The notes: generated by a model from the letters alone, not told the origin. Counted from the stretch's first letter, positions 41,077 to 51,194 are shown. The stretch is 64,000 nt of DNA from Oasisia sp. SBJ-2009 (GCA_964017155.1 OZ024863.1:41900084-41964083); one strand, 5' to 3'. Program-made: numbers and translations.

Positions 41077-44000
41077 AAATATGGATGACACAGATAGAGA
41101 GAAAGATATACAGAGACAGACAGACAGACAGGGAGACAGGGAGACAGGGAGACAGGGAGACAGGGAGACAGGGAGACAGGGAGACAGGGAGACAGGGAGA
41201 CAGGGAGACAGGGAGACAGGGAGACAAAGAAAGAAGAGAGAGAAACATATATATTTTCCATAACGTTTAGTTCTCCAACAACGCCCATGGTGTGGCCATT
41301 TGTTTTTCTGTGTGGTGATTATGTACAGATGTAACCGCCAAAAGCTTGTAATTAAGCCTTACATGAATAAAATGTATGTTCAGTGATACCAAAAGGCCTC
41401 AAACCTAATACATTTTGACATGGATGGCCAGAAAAATGCATGGTATTTCATAGATGTGTGCAAACCTTAACATGATCCAGGCCCTGAGTTAGTTGTCAGT
41501 GGAATTGCCTTGTGTACCCAGCTGATCAGACTTCTGAGGCTTATAGCTTCATTAGTTGGCACAAAAGGATGGCCTTGTGTGAATGTGCCTATAGATTTCC
41601 TGCTGCAATTCAGCTCGTCTCAGCCGCAAGATAAACTGTGCAATCAGTAGCTCTCTGCCTGGATCGACATGATAAACACAGCACAGGATGCTATGTCAAG
41701 CTTCTGGGGGATGTCGGGATTCTGAAACTCCCATGATTTCTTTTTAAATTAGGCTTGTTAACCAAAAGTGCAGCCGTGATGTCTTAGTACAAACATCTGC
41801 AAACGTTTGACTTCTCACATGGCTTCTCTTGCCTGTCATAATGCAGATACAGTTGTTTAAATGCATAACAAAAAAATTCAATTTGAGTGCAACTATAAAT
41901 AGCATTTGCTTTTGAATTCTAGAAAAAAAATGTAATTAGCACTGACATATTTTGCCTTTAAGTGAAACGAAACATTTGCTTTCAGTACAGTTGACATGCT
42001 TTTGTTTAAAAAGCCGGATCATATATCACTTAATGGCCTAAAAATGATGCACTTTTAATGCACGTTGAGAAGTCTTAGAAACCAAGAAAAACTGTCACTT
42101 TTTCAGTATGCAATGTTTCACAGAGATAAATGAAAAGGTGCCATTTGAGCATCATTCTTGATGTTTTGCTTTAGTCTGATTGCGATGAAATTAGACCGCA
42201 GTGAAGCTTGACAGTGTGATGTTATGGGGAGTGAAGTGGGGCCAGAAAACAGTATCATCAGTGACGCATGCGATGGTCGGGAAAAAAGATAATCGTGACT
42301 AGCATTGCTTTCACGAACATGCGTTGGCGAATTATCTTGGATGATTGGTCATTGGGCAGCATTCAGTGGTACCTCAAATGCCACCAAGCATTCCGGGCAA
42401 GGACAACTATGCCAGTCTGCATGGTGGGAATTAATTTCTGGATCTTTACAAGAGTTGTTGTTGTCATTTGTCAGCCAGTCTGTGTTCAGGATAAGTTTGT
42501 TGAAACCACTTTCCTGTGCATGTCTTCACTCAACTTCTCTCTACATGATCCATCCTCAGTCTGCTCAGTCTCTCTTCACTCATCTTCTCTCTACATGATC
42601 CATCCTCAGTCTGCTCAGTCTCTCTTCACTCAACTTCTCTCTACATGATCCATCCTCAGTCTGCTCAGTCTCTCTTCACTCATCTTTTCTCTACGTGATC
42701 CATCCTCAGTCTGCTCAGTCTGTCTTCACTCATTTTTTCTCTACATGATCCATCCTCAGTCTGCTCAGTCTGTCTTCACTCATCTTTTCTCTACATGATC
42801 CATCCTCAGTCTGCTCAGTCTGTCTTCACTCATTTTTTCTCTACATGATCCATCCTCAGTCTGCTCAGTCTGTCTTCACTCATCTTTTCTCTACATGATC
42901 CATCCTCAGTCTGCTCAGTCTGTCTTCACTCATCTTTTCTCTACATGATCCATCCTCAGTCTGCTCAGTCTGTCTTCACTCATTTTTTCTCTACATGATC
43001 CATCCTCAGTCTGCTCAGTCTGTCTTCACTCATTTTTTCTCTACATGATCCATCCTCAGTCTGCTCAGTCTGTCTTCACTCATCTTCTCTCTACATGATC
43101 CATCCTCAGTCTGCTCAGTCTCTCTTCACTCATCTTCTCTCTACATGATCCATCCTCAGTCTGCTCAGTCTCTCTTCACTCAACTTCTCTCTACATGATC
43201 CATCCTCAGTCTGCTCAGTCTCTCTTCACTCATCCTTTCTCTACGTGATCCATCCTCAGTCTGCTCAGTCTGTCTTCACTCATTTTTTCTCTACATGATC
43301 CATCCTCAGTCTGCTCAGTCTGTCTTCACTCATCTTTTCTCTACATGATCCATCCTCAGTCTGCTCAGTCTGTCTTCACTCATTTTTTCTCTACATGATC
43401 CATCCTCAGTCTGCTCAGTCTGTCTTCACTCATCTTTTCTCTACATGATCCATCCTCAGTCTGCTCAGTCTGTCTTCACTCATCTTTTCTCTACATGATC
43501 CATCCTCAGTCTGCTCAGTCTGTCTTCACTCATTTTTTCTCTACATGATCCATCCTCAGTCTGCTCAGTCTGTCTTCACTCATTTTTTCTCTACATGATC
43601 CATCCTCAGTCTGCTCAGTCTGTCTTCACTCATCTTTTCTCTACGTGATCCATCCTCAGTCTGCTCAGTCTCTCTTCACTCATCCTATCTCTATGTGATC
43701 CATCCTCAATCTCTCTTCACTCATCTTCTCTCTACGTGATCCATCCTCAGTCTCTCATCACGACTGTCAAACCTCACCTCCATAATACAGTCACTTCACA
43801 AATAATTTCATCCTAGAATAGCCCAATTTTATTCAATACAAAGTGTAGGAAATTAATCTTGCTAATAAGATCACCTCGCTAATCAGGTCACTTTTCCCCT
43901 GTCACAAGGGTGAGCTTCACTCTACTTTCACTTTCATGTGTTCCTCCATTTCAGTTCCTCCATATTTGTTTAAATACGCACTTATTGAAATTACTATTCG

Positions 44001-47000
44001 ATACAATACGTGAAGCCAAAATTCGTAGCTATTAATTCAGACTAAAGTCCAGTCGCAGTCGCATGAGGTGTCAAAGCAATCTTATTGACAGTTTCCGCAA
44101 GTGCGCTAAACACATTCTTTCTGTTGAGTCGAGTGGCTGCTATCGTTGTGTACTAATTGGCAATGCATGCGACGGTTTGTGCAGTATTAATCACTATGTT
44201 TTCGGTCACTGGCGCTGATCACGCTAACATTGCATGCAACACTTCTTAGGCTTCGATCGGATCCGATCGAGGCACTGATCCAGTTCTGTGGGTTATGCAA
44301 AGTGACTTCATTAATCACACGCCAGTCCTGATTTCTCCTGGCCCCACTAAGGCCAGCGTTAGGCTTGTTGACATTACAGTTCATGAATTAACAACGATGT
44401 GTTCATGTTTGTGCCATCAGAGGCCTAATAATGAGCTCGTGGAAACAGGGATAATTAGCTGCTTCTGATTGGTCAATATTCTGTTGCTACATGCAGTGCC
44501 CCCTGCTGGAATAATAATGTGGATGATTGTTTCTGAGTGCATGTATAATGAGTTATTAGTAATTAGATGGCGTTTAACCGGTATAATTGTTTATAGATAT
44601 TTATGAAAGCATCAAGTAACTACACTGTGTAAAGAGAATAAATGTATTAGCGTATACCAGGTAGCGTGTTATGGTTTATTGGCATAATTCAATACTTGCT
44701 CAACAGTACCTTTCAAAAAGTATTTGTTTTTGCCACTGTCAAAAAATTAAAGAAAGTGTTTCTTGGGAGTGTTAAAAATTGCTTAATGTGTTTATTTTAT
44801 GTGGCTGGGCTTCAGCTGGCAAATAGTCTAGATAGTCACTGTAATTAAAACAAGACTTTAATTAATTTACTTTACTGTAATAATTTTAAGATGGACGTAT
44901 TACGGTGAACTCAGTAAAAGACGTGGTGGCTTCATTGTTCACGTGATACGAAATTACGTGCATTTGTACTGTAAGCGTCTACTCACAGTGTTTGCCCTGA
45001 GTAAGATGATGAGGGAGGCAGTAGGATGGGCTGAGCGAGCACCGAAGATGTGATGCACACTAATTGGGTCCGAGGTGTGGTGACCTAGAATTATTTTTTA
45101 AATATCCTTCAAAATGATGCATTCTGAAGGGTGTTTTAACCTATTCCCTGAGAAATAGAGAGGAAACAAATACATAACTACAAGGTAGCAACATGTAAAC
45201 ATGTTTATATCGCAAGAAATAGCTGTGAGGTGGCAGTTGTGGCATATTTTGAGCAAGGAGAATTATCTGTTTCTCAACAACAATAACACCAAGACAGACC
45301 TTTCAGGCCGAGGAACTCATATTCAGACTGCTCCTGCTCGTCTGTGAGTCTGGGTCTGGCCAACTATGATGGTATAGCTCCTGCAGCTCCAAAATATACA
45401 GGGACTTGATCCAGAATCAAGACACCTTGAACTAATACACTTCCTGGTGTGGGTGACACGACGCATGGCAGGGAATTAGTAGCTAACACGACCCAGAGGG
45501 TCAACTTAGAAACATTCTTATGAGCTCTTAGGGACTACAAGGTGTATTTAGCTCTATAAAATTGATTTCATTGATCTTGTTTACTGAGAACTGTCAACAT
45601 CAGGGTGTAACAATGTGATGTCGGCCGGTGTCCTCGTAATAGTGTCCTCTGTTTTTTGCATTTTACAAATACACTGGGTACCTCTTAAAATTTAACACTA
45701 GGTTTAATGAGGGATTTTTAAGAGCTCATTATTGTCTTATCATAACGATCCCCAGTAGCCCAATCATTAGACTGATTGAGTTATACAAAGTAATGGAGCA
45801 GTGGAGGAATTTGTTAGAAAGTTACTTTTTTATTTATTCATTGTCTTACTTAAATAACACTTGTACCCTGGCTGTGATGGCAATTCGTTCAAGATCTCTT
45901 TATTGATGACACAGCGGTGACCTACAGCTCTGGATATTGACCACGACGCAGCTAAATCATGCGGCACAAGCCCAGACACTGTGAAGTCATTGTGATGCTT
46001 TCTGTAAGACCCACAATTGCCCTGATATTGATGGAAAGCTCTGGTGTTGATGTATGTTGCCTGGTCTGTGCTGCGGTATTATTTATTAATAGACCAGTCT
46101 GACTTGCCAGGCCTCGTATTGATGAGAACATTACCTTATATGTTGACGTTCCTTTGTGTTAATCACCCCTCTGCCCCACCCACCCATTAAGCAATATAGC
46201 ATGATAACCATATCTCAGTGACGTGTGTAGGTTTAGTCACCTGTCAGGTCGGAGAGATTAGCAGACTCTGTGGCTCTGCCCTGGGCGCGTTGAATAATTT
46301 AGACATTTCAGTACACACAGAGCACATTTTATTGCAGCGTCGACTCGAACCATTTACCTTTCCGTGTTGCGTTTTTATGCTGGCCTTTGCCTGCGGAAAG
46401 GTGCAAGGTCGGGTCAGATATTTTTGACCACCCTGCTAGTCTGAGATTGCCTACGTCTTTAGTAGGATGTGTACTTGCTGGCATTTTGAGTGTAGTTTGA
46501 AAACAAAGTGTGCGTTGGTATTTATACCAGATAATCTGTGTCTGGTAGACTAAGAACTGCAAAAAACTCTTGGGAGAGGTTAATGTGGTTAACTAAAAAT
46601 ATTCTAAAAAATAGACATCTTGAGTGCCTATGAGTAATTTATTTATAACAAAACGGGTCTTGTTAAAAAGGAATGTTGCTAAAAGCTGGTAGGGGTAATT
46701 GGTTTCAATAAAAGTGGTGTGTTTTAGTATCAATGATGGAAAGGGGGCTAAATGTTGGCAGTCAGTATTTGTTATGTTGAAATGTTGTGGTGCAACAGGT
46801 CATTTAGGACAAACTGTACAAAGTGCCCAGTGCACTCTTACAATACATACAGGCCATGACTGTGATGAAAGGACTATAGGTATTGACTAGGTACCGACAT
46901 TATGGTCTGATATTCTGGGGGCTTGTTTACATGGGGTAACTTAGGTATAGGTCATTCTGTGTAGTGAAGGGGTGAGGAATCGTTGACCCAGTTGAGTAAT

Positions 47001-49803
47001 AGTTACTCATGTGAAAGGCAATGTTATGGTGCATTCGGAACAGATGATAAACACCAGTTAATGAACTTGAAAGTTCACACATTTCTCCAGTTTACCACTG
47101 GTGAATTTATACCACTCGGTCAAGTAGAGATCATGAACTAGTATTTACAGTAAAGGCGAGGAGTTCCGAGCGCGGCATTATTTGAGGATTTGCAATCAGA
47201 CATGTGGCATCACACCCTTGCATTAGGACTCTTGTAAGAACCCAAAATGTAGGTCTTTATTTAAGGCCACAGTACAGGTTAAAATATGGGTCTCCTTTAC
47301 GTTTTGCCGTAGACATTCATTGTAGAGAATGACAGTGTATGTCAGTGACCGATTTACAGTTCCCCAGAGGCACGTAGTCTGAGCATCAATCACACCACGA
47401 GAGAGACTGTTTTTCTAGCACAACATAGTTTTTATTTGCCAGTGACGCAGATGTAAGATTGTATGTTCTTTGTCAAGTCAGACGTGTTTGTTCGAACAAA
47501 TCAATAAAGTGAACAAATAAAAAGATGGTACAAAAAAATTAAGCATACAAACATGTGGATGAATATTCAAATGTAATACTCCAGTTTCTTGATTCATTGT
47601 TAATTAGTAAATATTTTACCTTTCAAGAAATGTTCTCTGTATATTTCAGCTGTCTCTCACAGCCTTCTTCAGCGGATTGAATTTTATGGTTGTGTCATAT
47701 GACTTACATCATGTGACACATGATGTAAGTCATGTGACAAGAACTACCGCCGGTCATGCTCCAGCTTGCGTTACATGATGTAAGTCATGTGACATGACCA
47801 TGAAATTGAGTCCGCTGAAGAAGGCTGTGAGAAACAGCCAAAATATACGGAGAGAAAAAAGAAAGCAGTTTCTTGAGAGGAAACATTTACTAACTAATAT
47901 GGATGAATAGTTTTATAGGAGAAGCATGTAAGTAAAATTACTTATAAAGGCATGCTTCTTCTTTGTTGACAATTTCAAGTTGCATTATTTTACACGATGT
48001 GGAATTAATTAGTTATGACAACCATTACAGATATTTTGGGTGCTTACTGCAAAAACTGAAAAAGTAAAATCGTGTACCGGGTACTCGCGTTTGCTGTAGT
48101 GTGGTTTAAAATTCTGAAACCATCTTGTATCCTTCGAGAGGAAATGTTTACCGAGTGTGGTTGGTTACAGAATCGGGATCGAATGACGAGGACGTCCGTG
48201 TACGTGTTGATTGTCACCGAGCTGTTGGACGACTGGGAAGATGCAAGAACTCTAGGTGAGTCCGCACAAGTCACTAGATCTATTGCAGTCAGACCACATT
48301 TGCAGTTTCCATAGGCGACCATTATAACATTTCCTTCCTTTCCTACTAATCTTGATGAGATCTGTTGTTGACAATTTCACAGCATATTTACCCTCCATAG
48401 ACAGAGGTTCAGTGAAAAATGTGTGAACTTTTAATACCTCAGGCTCCCACAAACTTCTTTCAAACCTTACACCCCTCCATTTCTGCTTGAACCACCCACG
48501 GATTGCCCCTGATTACATCACCAAGCAAAATGACAACTGCATTAATACGCAGAAATGCACCGACTGACAGCTGTCATAATTTGACAGCTCTGATGCCACG
48601 CTGCACAAAAACATAACTTCTACTCACTCCACACTACATATGTGCTTACAGAATTTCAGACAACCTGCATAATGCTGTTTTATAGGGTACTCTTTGGTCG
48701 CACGGGTAATGGCGGATGAACACCTTATTGTGGTCTTACATCTATTCCCCGGGCGGAACGTTACGTCACGGTTTTCATGGTAAACAAGCGTACTAAAACA
48801 AGAAATGTTCAGATATTCCGTTATTGTTGTTTTGACTTATGTAAATGTGTATAAGTCGTATTGAACTTGTGGGATCACACAAGGATTGCTTAGCTACTCG
48901 GTTTGACTGTTAAGGAGTGATTAACTCAAAATAAGTACTTTTGCATGATTTTTGAAAGACACCACCATCTGTCTTCTTCGTTGTATTTCCAAGGTGGATT
49001 AATTACACTTGGCATTCTTTCAACGTCAATGGCCCCCTGGTGGTAGGGTTAGGAGCTGCGGGGCGGGCCATGCTGGGGGGTGCAGGGGCAGTTTAGGCAG
49101 TGGTTCATCTTTTTATCTCACCTCAGATACACAAATCAATGTATCTGTTTCAAAACCAATAAATACATCAGTATATCAAATAGACAATGTGGTCAAAATG
49201 CAAATGAACTTGGGTGTGCCTTGGTCCCTGGCAGGAGATATGTTATGTGTATACGTCATAATGTGATATTGAATATATTGTTCATGGCTCCAAGAATGGT
49301 TTATTGTAGTATGATTTAACTTACTTTGGAGCATAATTGTCGATGACGAGTACGACGTTTCGACCAGTCAGCTACGGGCCTTGTTCATGTACTGGTGTCA
49401 CGTGTATTGGCTCAGATAATTTGGTTGTAGATGGCAGGCAGATTGTGTCTCTGTTCATGGTAGGGGCTCTCTGTCTGATATATATAGCCTCCTTCACTTT
49501 TCTCTTGTGCCAGTTGGATTCCCAGGTCAGTACTTAGTGTTCTTCATGGACAATGATCTCCTACTCAGGTTGGTTCATTCAGGTTGGTATGTTCTTTGAA
49601 TGTCTGGTTGAGTGTCTTCTTGGTGGTTGCTGTCGGTGTAACACGTGATGTTATAGATGGTTCCACATTGGTAACATGTTGTTTCAGGCCGTCAGCGGAA
49701 GTGGTTTGCGGTGGAGGATGCCTACCAGCAGCTGGGCCTGCACAAGCCGGTGCAACAGAGCTACATCGAACTGATCAAGAACGCGAAGGTGGCGGCGACG
49801 TGA
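18225..49803 (+). CDS. NUDT3: Diphosphoinositol polyphosphate phosphohydrolase (DIPP, Nudix), complete four-exon gene
   Basis: Joined exons 18225-18323, 37594-37749, 48171-48255 and 49688-49803 give a 151-residue protein ending in TGA. The family hydrolyses the pyrophosphate of inositol pyrophosphates (PP-InsP5, bis-PP-InsP4) and diadenosine polyphosphates, mainly in the cytosol. Residues 1-33 (start MVKEKPNSIRTYDADGF) match the DIPP N-terminus. VVPGGGIEP precedes a complete Nudix box at residues 51-73 (G-x5-E-x7-REAMEEAGV) with all metal-binding glutamates. TRTSVYVLIVTELLDDWEDA and KWFAVEDA...HKPVQQSYIE are DIPP signatures. At 151 aa it is shorter than human NUDT3 (172 aa) because the variable tail after the Nudix fold is brief. 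All introns are GT-AG (19,270, 10,421 and 1,432 bp). The symbol is by family: NUDT3, NUDT4 and fly Aps cannot be separated here. Confidence 0.95.
18843..19000 (+). repeat. Dispersed repeat, copy 1
   Basis: Shares TTAGCTTCCTAG, AATCCCTTGGTTTT(G/A)TCGC, ACCACT-GCTTGATTTT and GATATTGGC with 54594-54732 in the same orientation and order. An old interspersed repeat with no recognised family. Confidence 0.75.
20205..20263. repeat. (TA)n microsatellite
   Basis: About 58 bp of pure TA repeat within DIPP intron 1. Confidence 0.95.
21024..21460. mobile_element. Element with ~130-bp inverted arms
   Basis: The left arm (21024-21155) reads CCGATTGACGTTTCT, GTGCAATAAATGTAAAA, CATGGGCTGTTCATTA. The reverse complement of 21335-21460 reads the same blocks in order (CCGATTGACGTTTCTGTGC, ATAAATGTAAAATCATCAA, TATGGGTTGTTCATTA). 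The spacer is about 180 bp. This is the architecture of a long-TIR or foldback non-autonomous DNA element. Outer boundaries and target duplication are not clear. Confidence 0.65.
21770..21960 (+). mobile_element. Possible SINE-like interspersed repeat
   Basis: Contains CTTTCGGAAGAGACACTAAA followed by GTGGTCCC and GTAAAAGATCCCAC. I associate this succession with dispersed SINE/LINE-tail repeats in many animals (CTTTCGGATGAGAC...GGTCC...AAAGAACCC type). No promoter boxes or ends located. Confidence 0.3.
23027..23408 (+). mobile_element. LINE-derived unit (CR1/L2-like ORF2 C-terminus plus 3' UTR), copy 1
   Basis: Begins TGCCTAATAGACTCACTTG and encodes DSLELFKSNLKTHLFKAAF then VNYL-stop (23034-23105). 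This is the 'SL-x-x-FK-x-x-LKTHLF' ending typical of CR1/L2-clade LINE reverse transcriptases. An AT-rich 3' UTR follows, ending CTGCGCTTTATAAATAAA and an ATT-rich tail. A second copy lies at 63519-63917 with the same 5' boundary. Confidence 0.75.
23608..23790. repeat. 17-bp minisatellite (AGAGAGCTCCCTGTCCC)n
   Basis: About 11 copies, nearly identical, of a 17-bp unit. The overlapping open frames (RAPCPRELPVPESSLSQ repeats) are produced by the array. Confidence 0.95.
24026..24076. repeat. 51-bp near-perfect hairpin
   Basis: AAAATAAACAAACACATGTA and its reverse complement flank a loop near CAGTCAT. Probably a tiny foldback remnant, though it is also a transcribed hairpin within DIPP intron 1. 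Confidence 0.6.
26052..26131 (+). repeat. Three 30-bp tandem units
   Basis: GTTTATGTCACT-n6-ACTGATGAG recurs three times at 30-bp spacing. One frame reads VYVT-x-TDEV three times, but it has no wider coding support. Confidence 0.7.
28163..28445. mobile_element. hAT-like MITE, copy 1
   Basis: A 283-bp element about 85-90% alike to copy 2 (29384-29678), same orientation. Ends: CATAGCTTTATGTAG on the left and CTGCATAAAGCTCTG on the right (imperfect inverted repeats). Flanking 8-mers TTCAGATG (28155-28162) and TACATATG (28446-28453) agree at 6 of 8 positions, consistent with a decayed 8-bp target duplication. No coding capacity. Confidence 0.75.
29384..29678. mobile_element. hAT-like MITE, copy 2, with perfect 8-bp TSD
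   Basis: A 295-bp element from CATAGCTTTATGCAG to CATACAGCCCTG, flanked on both sides by ATTGCAAC (29376-29383 and 29679-29686). The 8-bp duplication and CAGGGCTGTATG end (minus strand) fit the hAT superfamily. Internal landmarks shared with copy 1 include GTCCACCCGTCATTTGGACG and TGAAAGTGAGTGTAAATGG. Confidence 0.85.
31467..31530. repeat. Four 15-bp tandem units (GATCCTCTGGGTACG)
   Basis: Four consecutive copies with one or two changes each. A single stray CTCTGGGTACGAT occurs near 32262. Confidence 0.85.
33529..33659. mobile_element. 131-bp palindromic element
   Basis: The outer 30 bp are a near-perfect inverted repeat (AAGTCATGTTATCGACTGTA ... TACAGTCGATAACATGACTT). Pairing continues inward with few mismatches (ACTTGCA/TGCAAAGT, TTTCTC/GAGAAA, CAGTT/AACTG) to a loop around GAATCCT. 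Likely a MITE or foldback. No clear target duplication. Confidence 0.75.
35390..36176. mobile_element. Possible DNA element with AT-rich inverted ends
   Basis: The right end read on the minus strand begins CAGGGCTGTTTGATTTAAAT (from ~36176). The left side near 35390-35470 is rich in ATTTAAATGGGATT/GATTTTTTTATTTAAAT, complementary in style. The CAGGG end is hAT-like. Left boundary and TSD unresolved. Confidence 0.3.
36965..37256. repeat. (TA)n tracts
   Basis: TA-rich tract 36965-37060 with ATTATATAATT interruptions, and a pure TA tract 37200-37256, both near the end of DIPP intron 1. Confidence 0.9.
37594..37749 (+). CDS. NUDT3: DIPP exon 2, Nudix box
   Basis: 52 codons (residues 34-85), phase 0 at both ends. 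Acceptor TTTTGTTTTGTTGCAG, donor GTTAGT at 37750. Encodes ILLVSGSKHPDKWVVPGG and the whole 23-residue Nudix box with REAMEEAGV, then GRFLGVFE. All catalytic glutamates are present. GC content is clearly higher than in the flanking intron. Confidence 0.97.
38669..38869 (+). other. Protein-like open stretch, unrecognised
   Basis: From TTTCTAAG at 38669 a frame is open for about 66 codons to TGA. It has no start codon and a hydrophilic, balanced composition (for example VEHEALNRYQTLVEQEAITD and CKAWGDQIVNKHGPDRI). It could be a transposon ORF remnant or an undetected exon (TTTCTAAG could act as an acceptor). I do not recognise the sequence. Confidence 0.25.
39001..39775. mobile_element. TIR DNA element, possibly PIF/Harbinger-like, non-autonomous
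   Basis: The left end AGCTGCCTTCACACCTCC...TTAAAACGGTTTA and the reverse-complemented right end AGCTGCGTTCACACGTAC...TTAAAACGATTTA are imperfect TIRs. Both are followed by many sub-terminal copies of TTTAACTAAA in both orientations. ATA flanks both ends (38998-39000, 39776-39778), a possible 3-bp target duplication. Inside, an ATG at 39292 opens a short frame (MRQYNWDDGGVRLF then stop) resembling the start of a Myb/SANT-like domain of Harbinger-type elements. That last point is inference. Confidence 0.7.
41005..41227. repeat. (GA)n plus 8-bp (GGGAGACA)n
   Basis: GA dinucleotides 41005-41073, then after a short gap about 12 copies of GGGAGACA (41131-41226). Confidence 0.95.
42528..43760. repeat. 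50-bp minisatellite, ~25 copies, with 550-bp higher-order duplication
   Basis: The unit contains CTCTACATGATCCATCCTCA and GTCTGCTCAGTCTGTCTTCA. Variant positions (CATCTT/CATTTT/CAACTT; ACATG/ACGTG) follow the same order twice: 42541-43090 matches 43091-43640 almost base for base (an 11-unit block). The final units are shortened. Located in DIPP intron 2. Confidence 0.95.
44253..44270. repeat. 18-bp perfect palindrome
   Basis: TCGATCGGATCCGATCGA is self-complementary over 18 bp. It may be chance or a binding site. Confidence 0.5.
47604..47893. mobile_element. 290-bp palindromic element with hammerhead-like arms
   Basis: The left arm starts TTAGTAAATATTTTACC and carries CACAGCCTTCTTCAGCGG. 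The reverse complement of the right arm gives TTAGTAAATGTTTCC and the same CACAGCCTTCTTCAGCGG. The centre contains further nested palindromes of ACTTACATCATGTGACA. Read outward, each arm has CTGAAGA, then a GGCTGT/ACAGCY stem, then GAAA (AAAA in the right arm). This resembles the core of hammerhead ribozymes in Penelope-like elements, but I cannot find a matching stem I. Confidence 0.6.
48171..48255 (+). CDS. NUDT3: DIPP exon 3
   Basis: 28 codons plus 1 nt (residues 86-113, first base of 114). Acceptor GGTTACAG, donor GTGAGT at 48256. Encodes NRDRMTRTSVYVLIVTELL followed by DDWEDARTL, matching the family segment between Nudix box and C-terminal helix. Phase 1 joins exon 4 to form the Gly of GRQRKW. 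Confidence 0.96.
48285..48739. mobile_element. DNA-transposon-like element, copy 1, next to DIPP exon 3
   Basis: 455 bp lying 29 bp past the exon 3 donor. The reverse complement of 55471-55919 matches it nearly end to end (about 90% by eye), including GTACTCTTTGGTCGCACGGG and TTACACCCCTCCATTTCTGC. The ends GTCAGACCACA and TGTGGTCTTAC form a 10/11 inverted repeat. ATCTATT occurs just outside both ends (48278-48284 and 48740-48746), a candidate 7-bp target duplication. No coding capacity. Confidence 0.75.
49335..49400 (-). mobile_element. Possible Penelope-like element relic (hammerhead-like phrase)
   Basis: On the minus strand: AAGGCCCGTAGCTGACTGG followed by TCGAAACGTCGTAC. This resembles the stem II - GAAAC segment common in Penelope-like elements. 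The expected CTGATGA box before it is degenerate. Very short evidence. Confidence 0.25.
49688..49803 (+). CDS. NUDT3: DIPP exon 4, C-terminus and stop
   Basis: Acceptor GTTGTTTCAG. Encodes (G)RQRKWFAVEDAYQQLGLH then KPVQQSYIELIKNAKVAAT and TGA at 49801. KWF-x-x-EDA and HKPVQ-x-SY match DIPP proteins. The short tail after the last helix explains the 151-residue total. Confidence 0.95.
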
Positions 49804-51194
49804 CCACGGGGTGGCTGCCTGCCATGGGGTGGCGCCACCGTGCCCTCCCTGCGACCGTTCCGCTTGAGCGAGCGAGCACGCAGTGGCGACACGGTTCTGT
49901 ACATTTGTGTAAGATATTTATGTTGTGTTCACGCTGTACAATACGCACATGTGTGCGCGCATGTTAACGCACCGCTCTCTCTCTCTCGTGCGTGAGACTT
50001 GGTCTCATGCGTGTCACATGACACGTGTCACATGACGCGATGTCATGCGTGTCGCACCCGAGGAACATCAAGACGGCGTCTTACTTCCGACCGATCCGTC
50101 ATCATTGCGCAAGTATTGTAATGGACCCACGCGAAGTTGCAAGATCTCCGATTCGATTTGGACCAGGCAACGTATCTGTGCATTTGAAAGGCGGTACAAA
50201 GGACCACCTGGCATATTTGGACTTACCACGTTGTTTGCCGTAAACATGCAAGTCAGTTATTTCATATGGTCTGCATTTGGTCGATCTACAAATTTTGACT
50301 CTGTCGGTTGGCCAGCTGTCAATCAAAGCCTGTCAATCAATGCCTGTCAATCACTCTAGACAGGCCGACTGAGAACTGGGTGGCAACATGAAAGTACACA
50401 GACCAGCAGGGATAAAACATATGCTTGTGTTCCTGTCTAAAAGCATCGTTGATCAGATGTGACAACAGGTATATGAGAGGGTGAAATGTTTACAGGAAGC
50501 TTACTATGGCTCAGAAGTGGTGTCTGAAATGGTTTGGCCCAGTTACGAGATGGTAGCATTCCTTAAAACGACCAAATGAAAGGAATGCCGTGTCTGAGAC
50601 TGAGGCCGTATCAGTAGGAGTACGTTGGAAGTAGGGGCATTCGACCAGGAATCATGTATTGTAAATCAAGCATGACCAATGTCAAGGTTTATCCATAGTT
50701 ATTATGATGCTACCTTGAGAACAAATGAAATGTTTGTCAAATGTCATCTATGTATATGTCAAAATATTGGAATCATTTTTGACCAGGAATAACTCTATTA
50801 GTATTACCCAGGTACTTGAGCCGATTGTGAAAGGGGTTTGTTTTATCATTTTTATTTTATTTGTCCATTTCAGTTTTATTTCGTTGTATAAATTATGCTG
50901 AATACGTCACATTTATGTGACGGTAACACGGTGTGCGTATTTTGTATTGCCAAAAATAGGCGCCCATTTCTCGCACGTTCGCTTATGCCTACTGGGGCTG
51001 ATCTGTCGTAAGAGCATTCGAGTCTATATTCAGAATTACAAATCATGCAGTGTACATGACGATCGCAGAGATATTTATTTCATGTTTTTTATGCATCGCT
51101 ATTGTCATGAATACTTGTCTCACCCGCATGGCCCTGGGTGCAGCGCCTGTAAACGATATTAATGTATGCACAAGGTTTTGTATCTTAAGACTAC

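Larger units (their letters stand above)
37750..48170 (+). other. DIPP intron 2 (10.4 kb)
   Basis: GTTAGT to TTGGTTACAG. It holds a TIR element (39001), (GA)n/(GGGAGACA)n, a 50-bp minisatellite (42528) and a palindromic element (47604). Outside these I see no exon on either strand, apart from an unexplained open stretch at 38669-38869. Confidence 0.85.
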
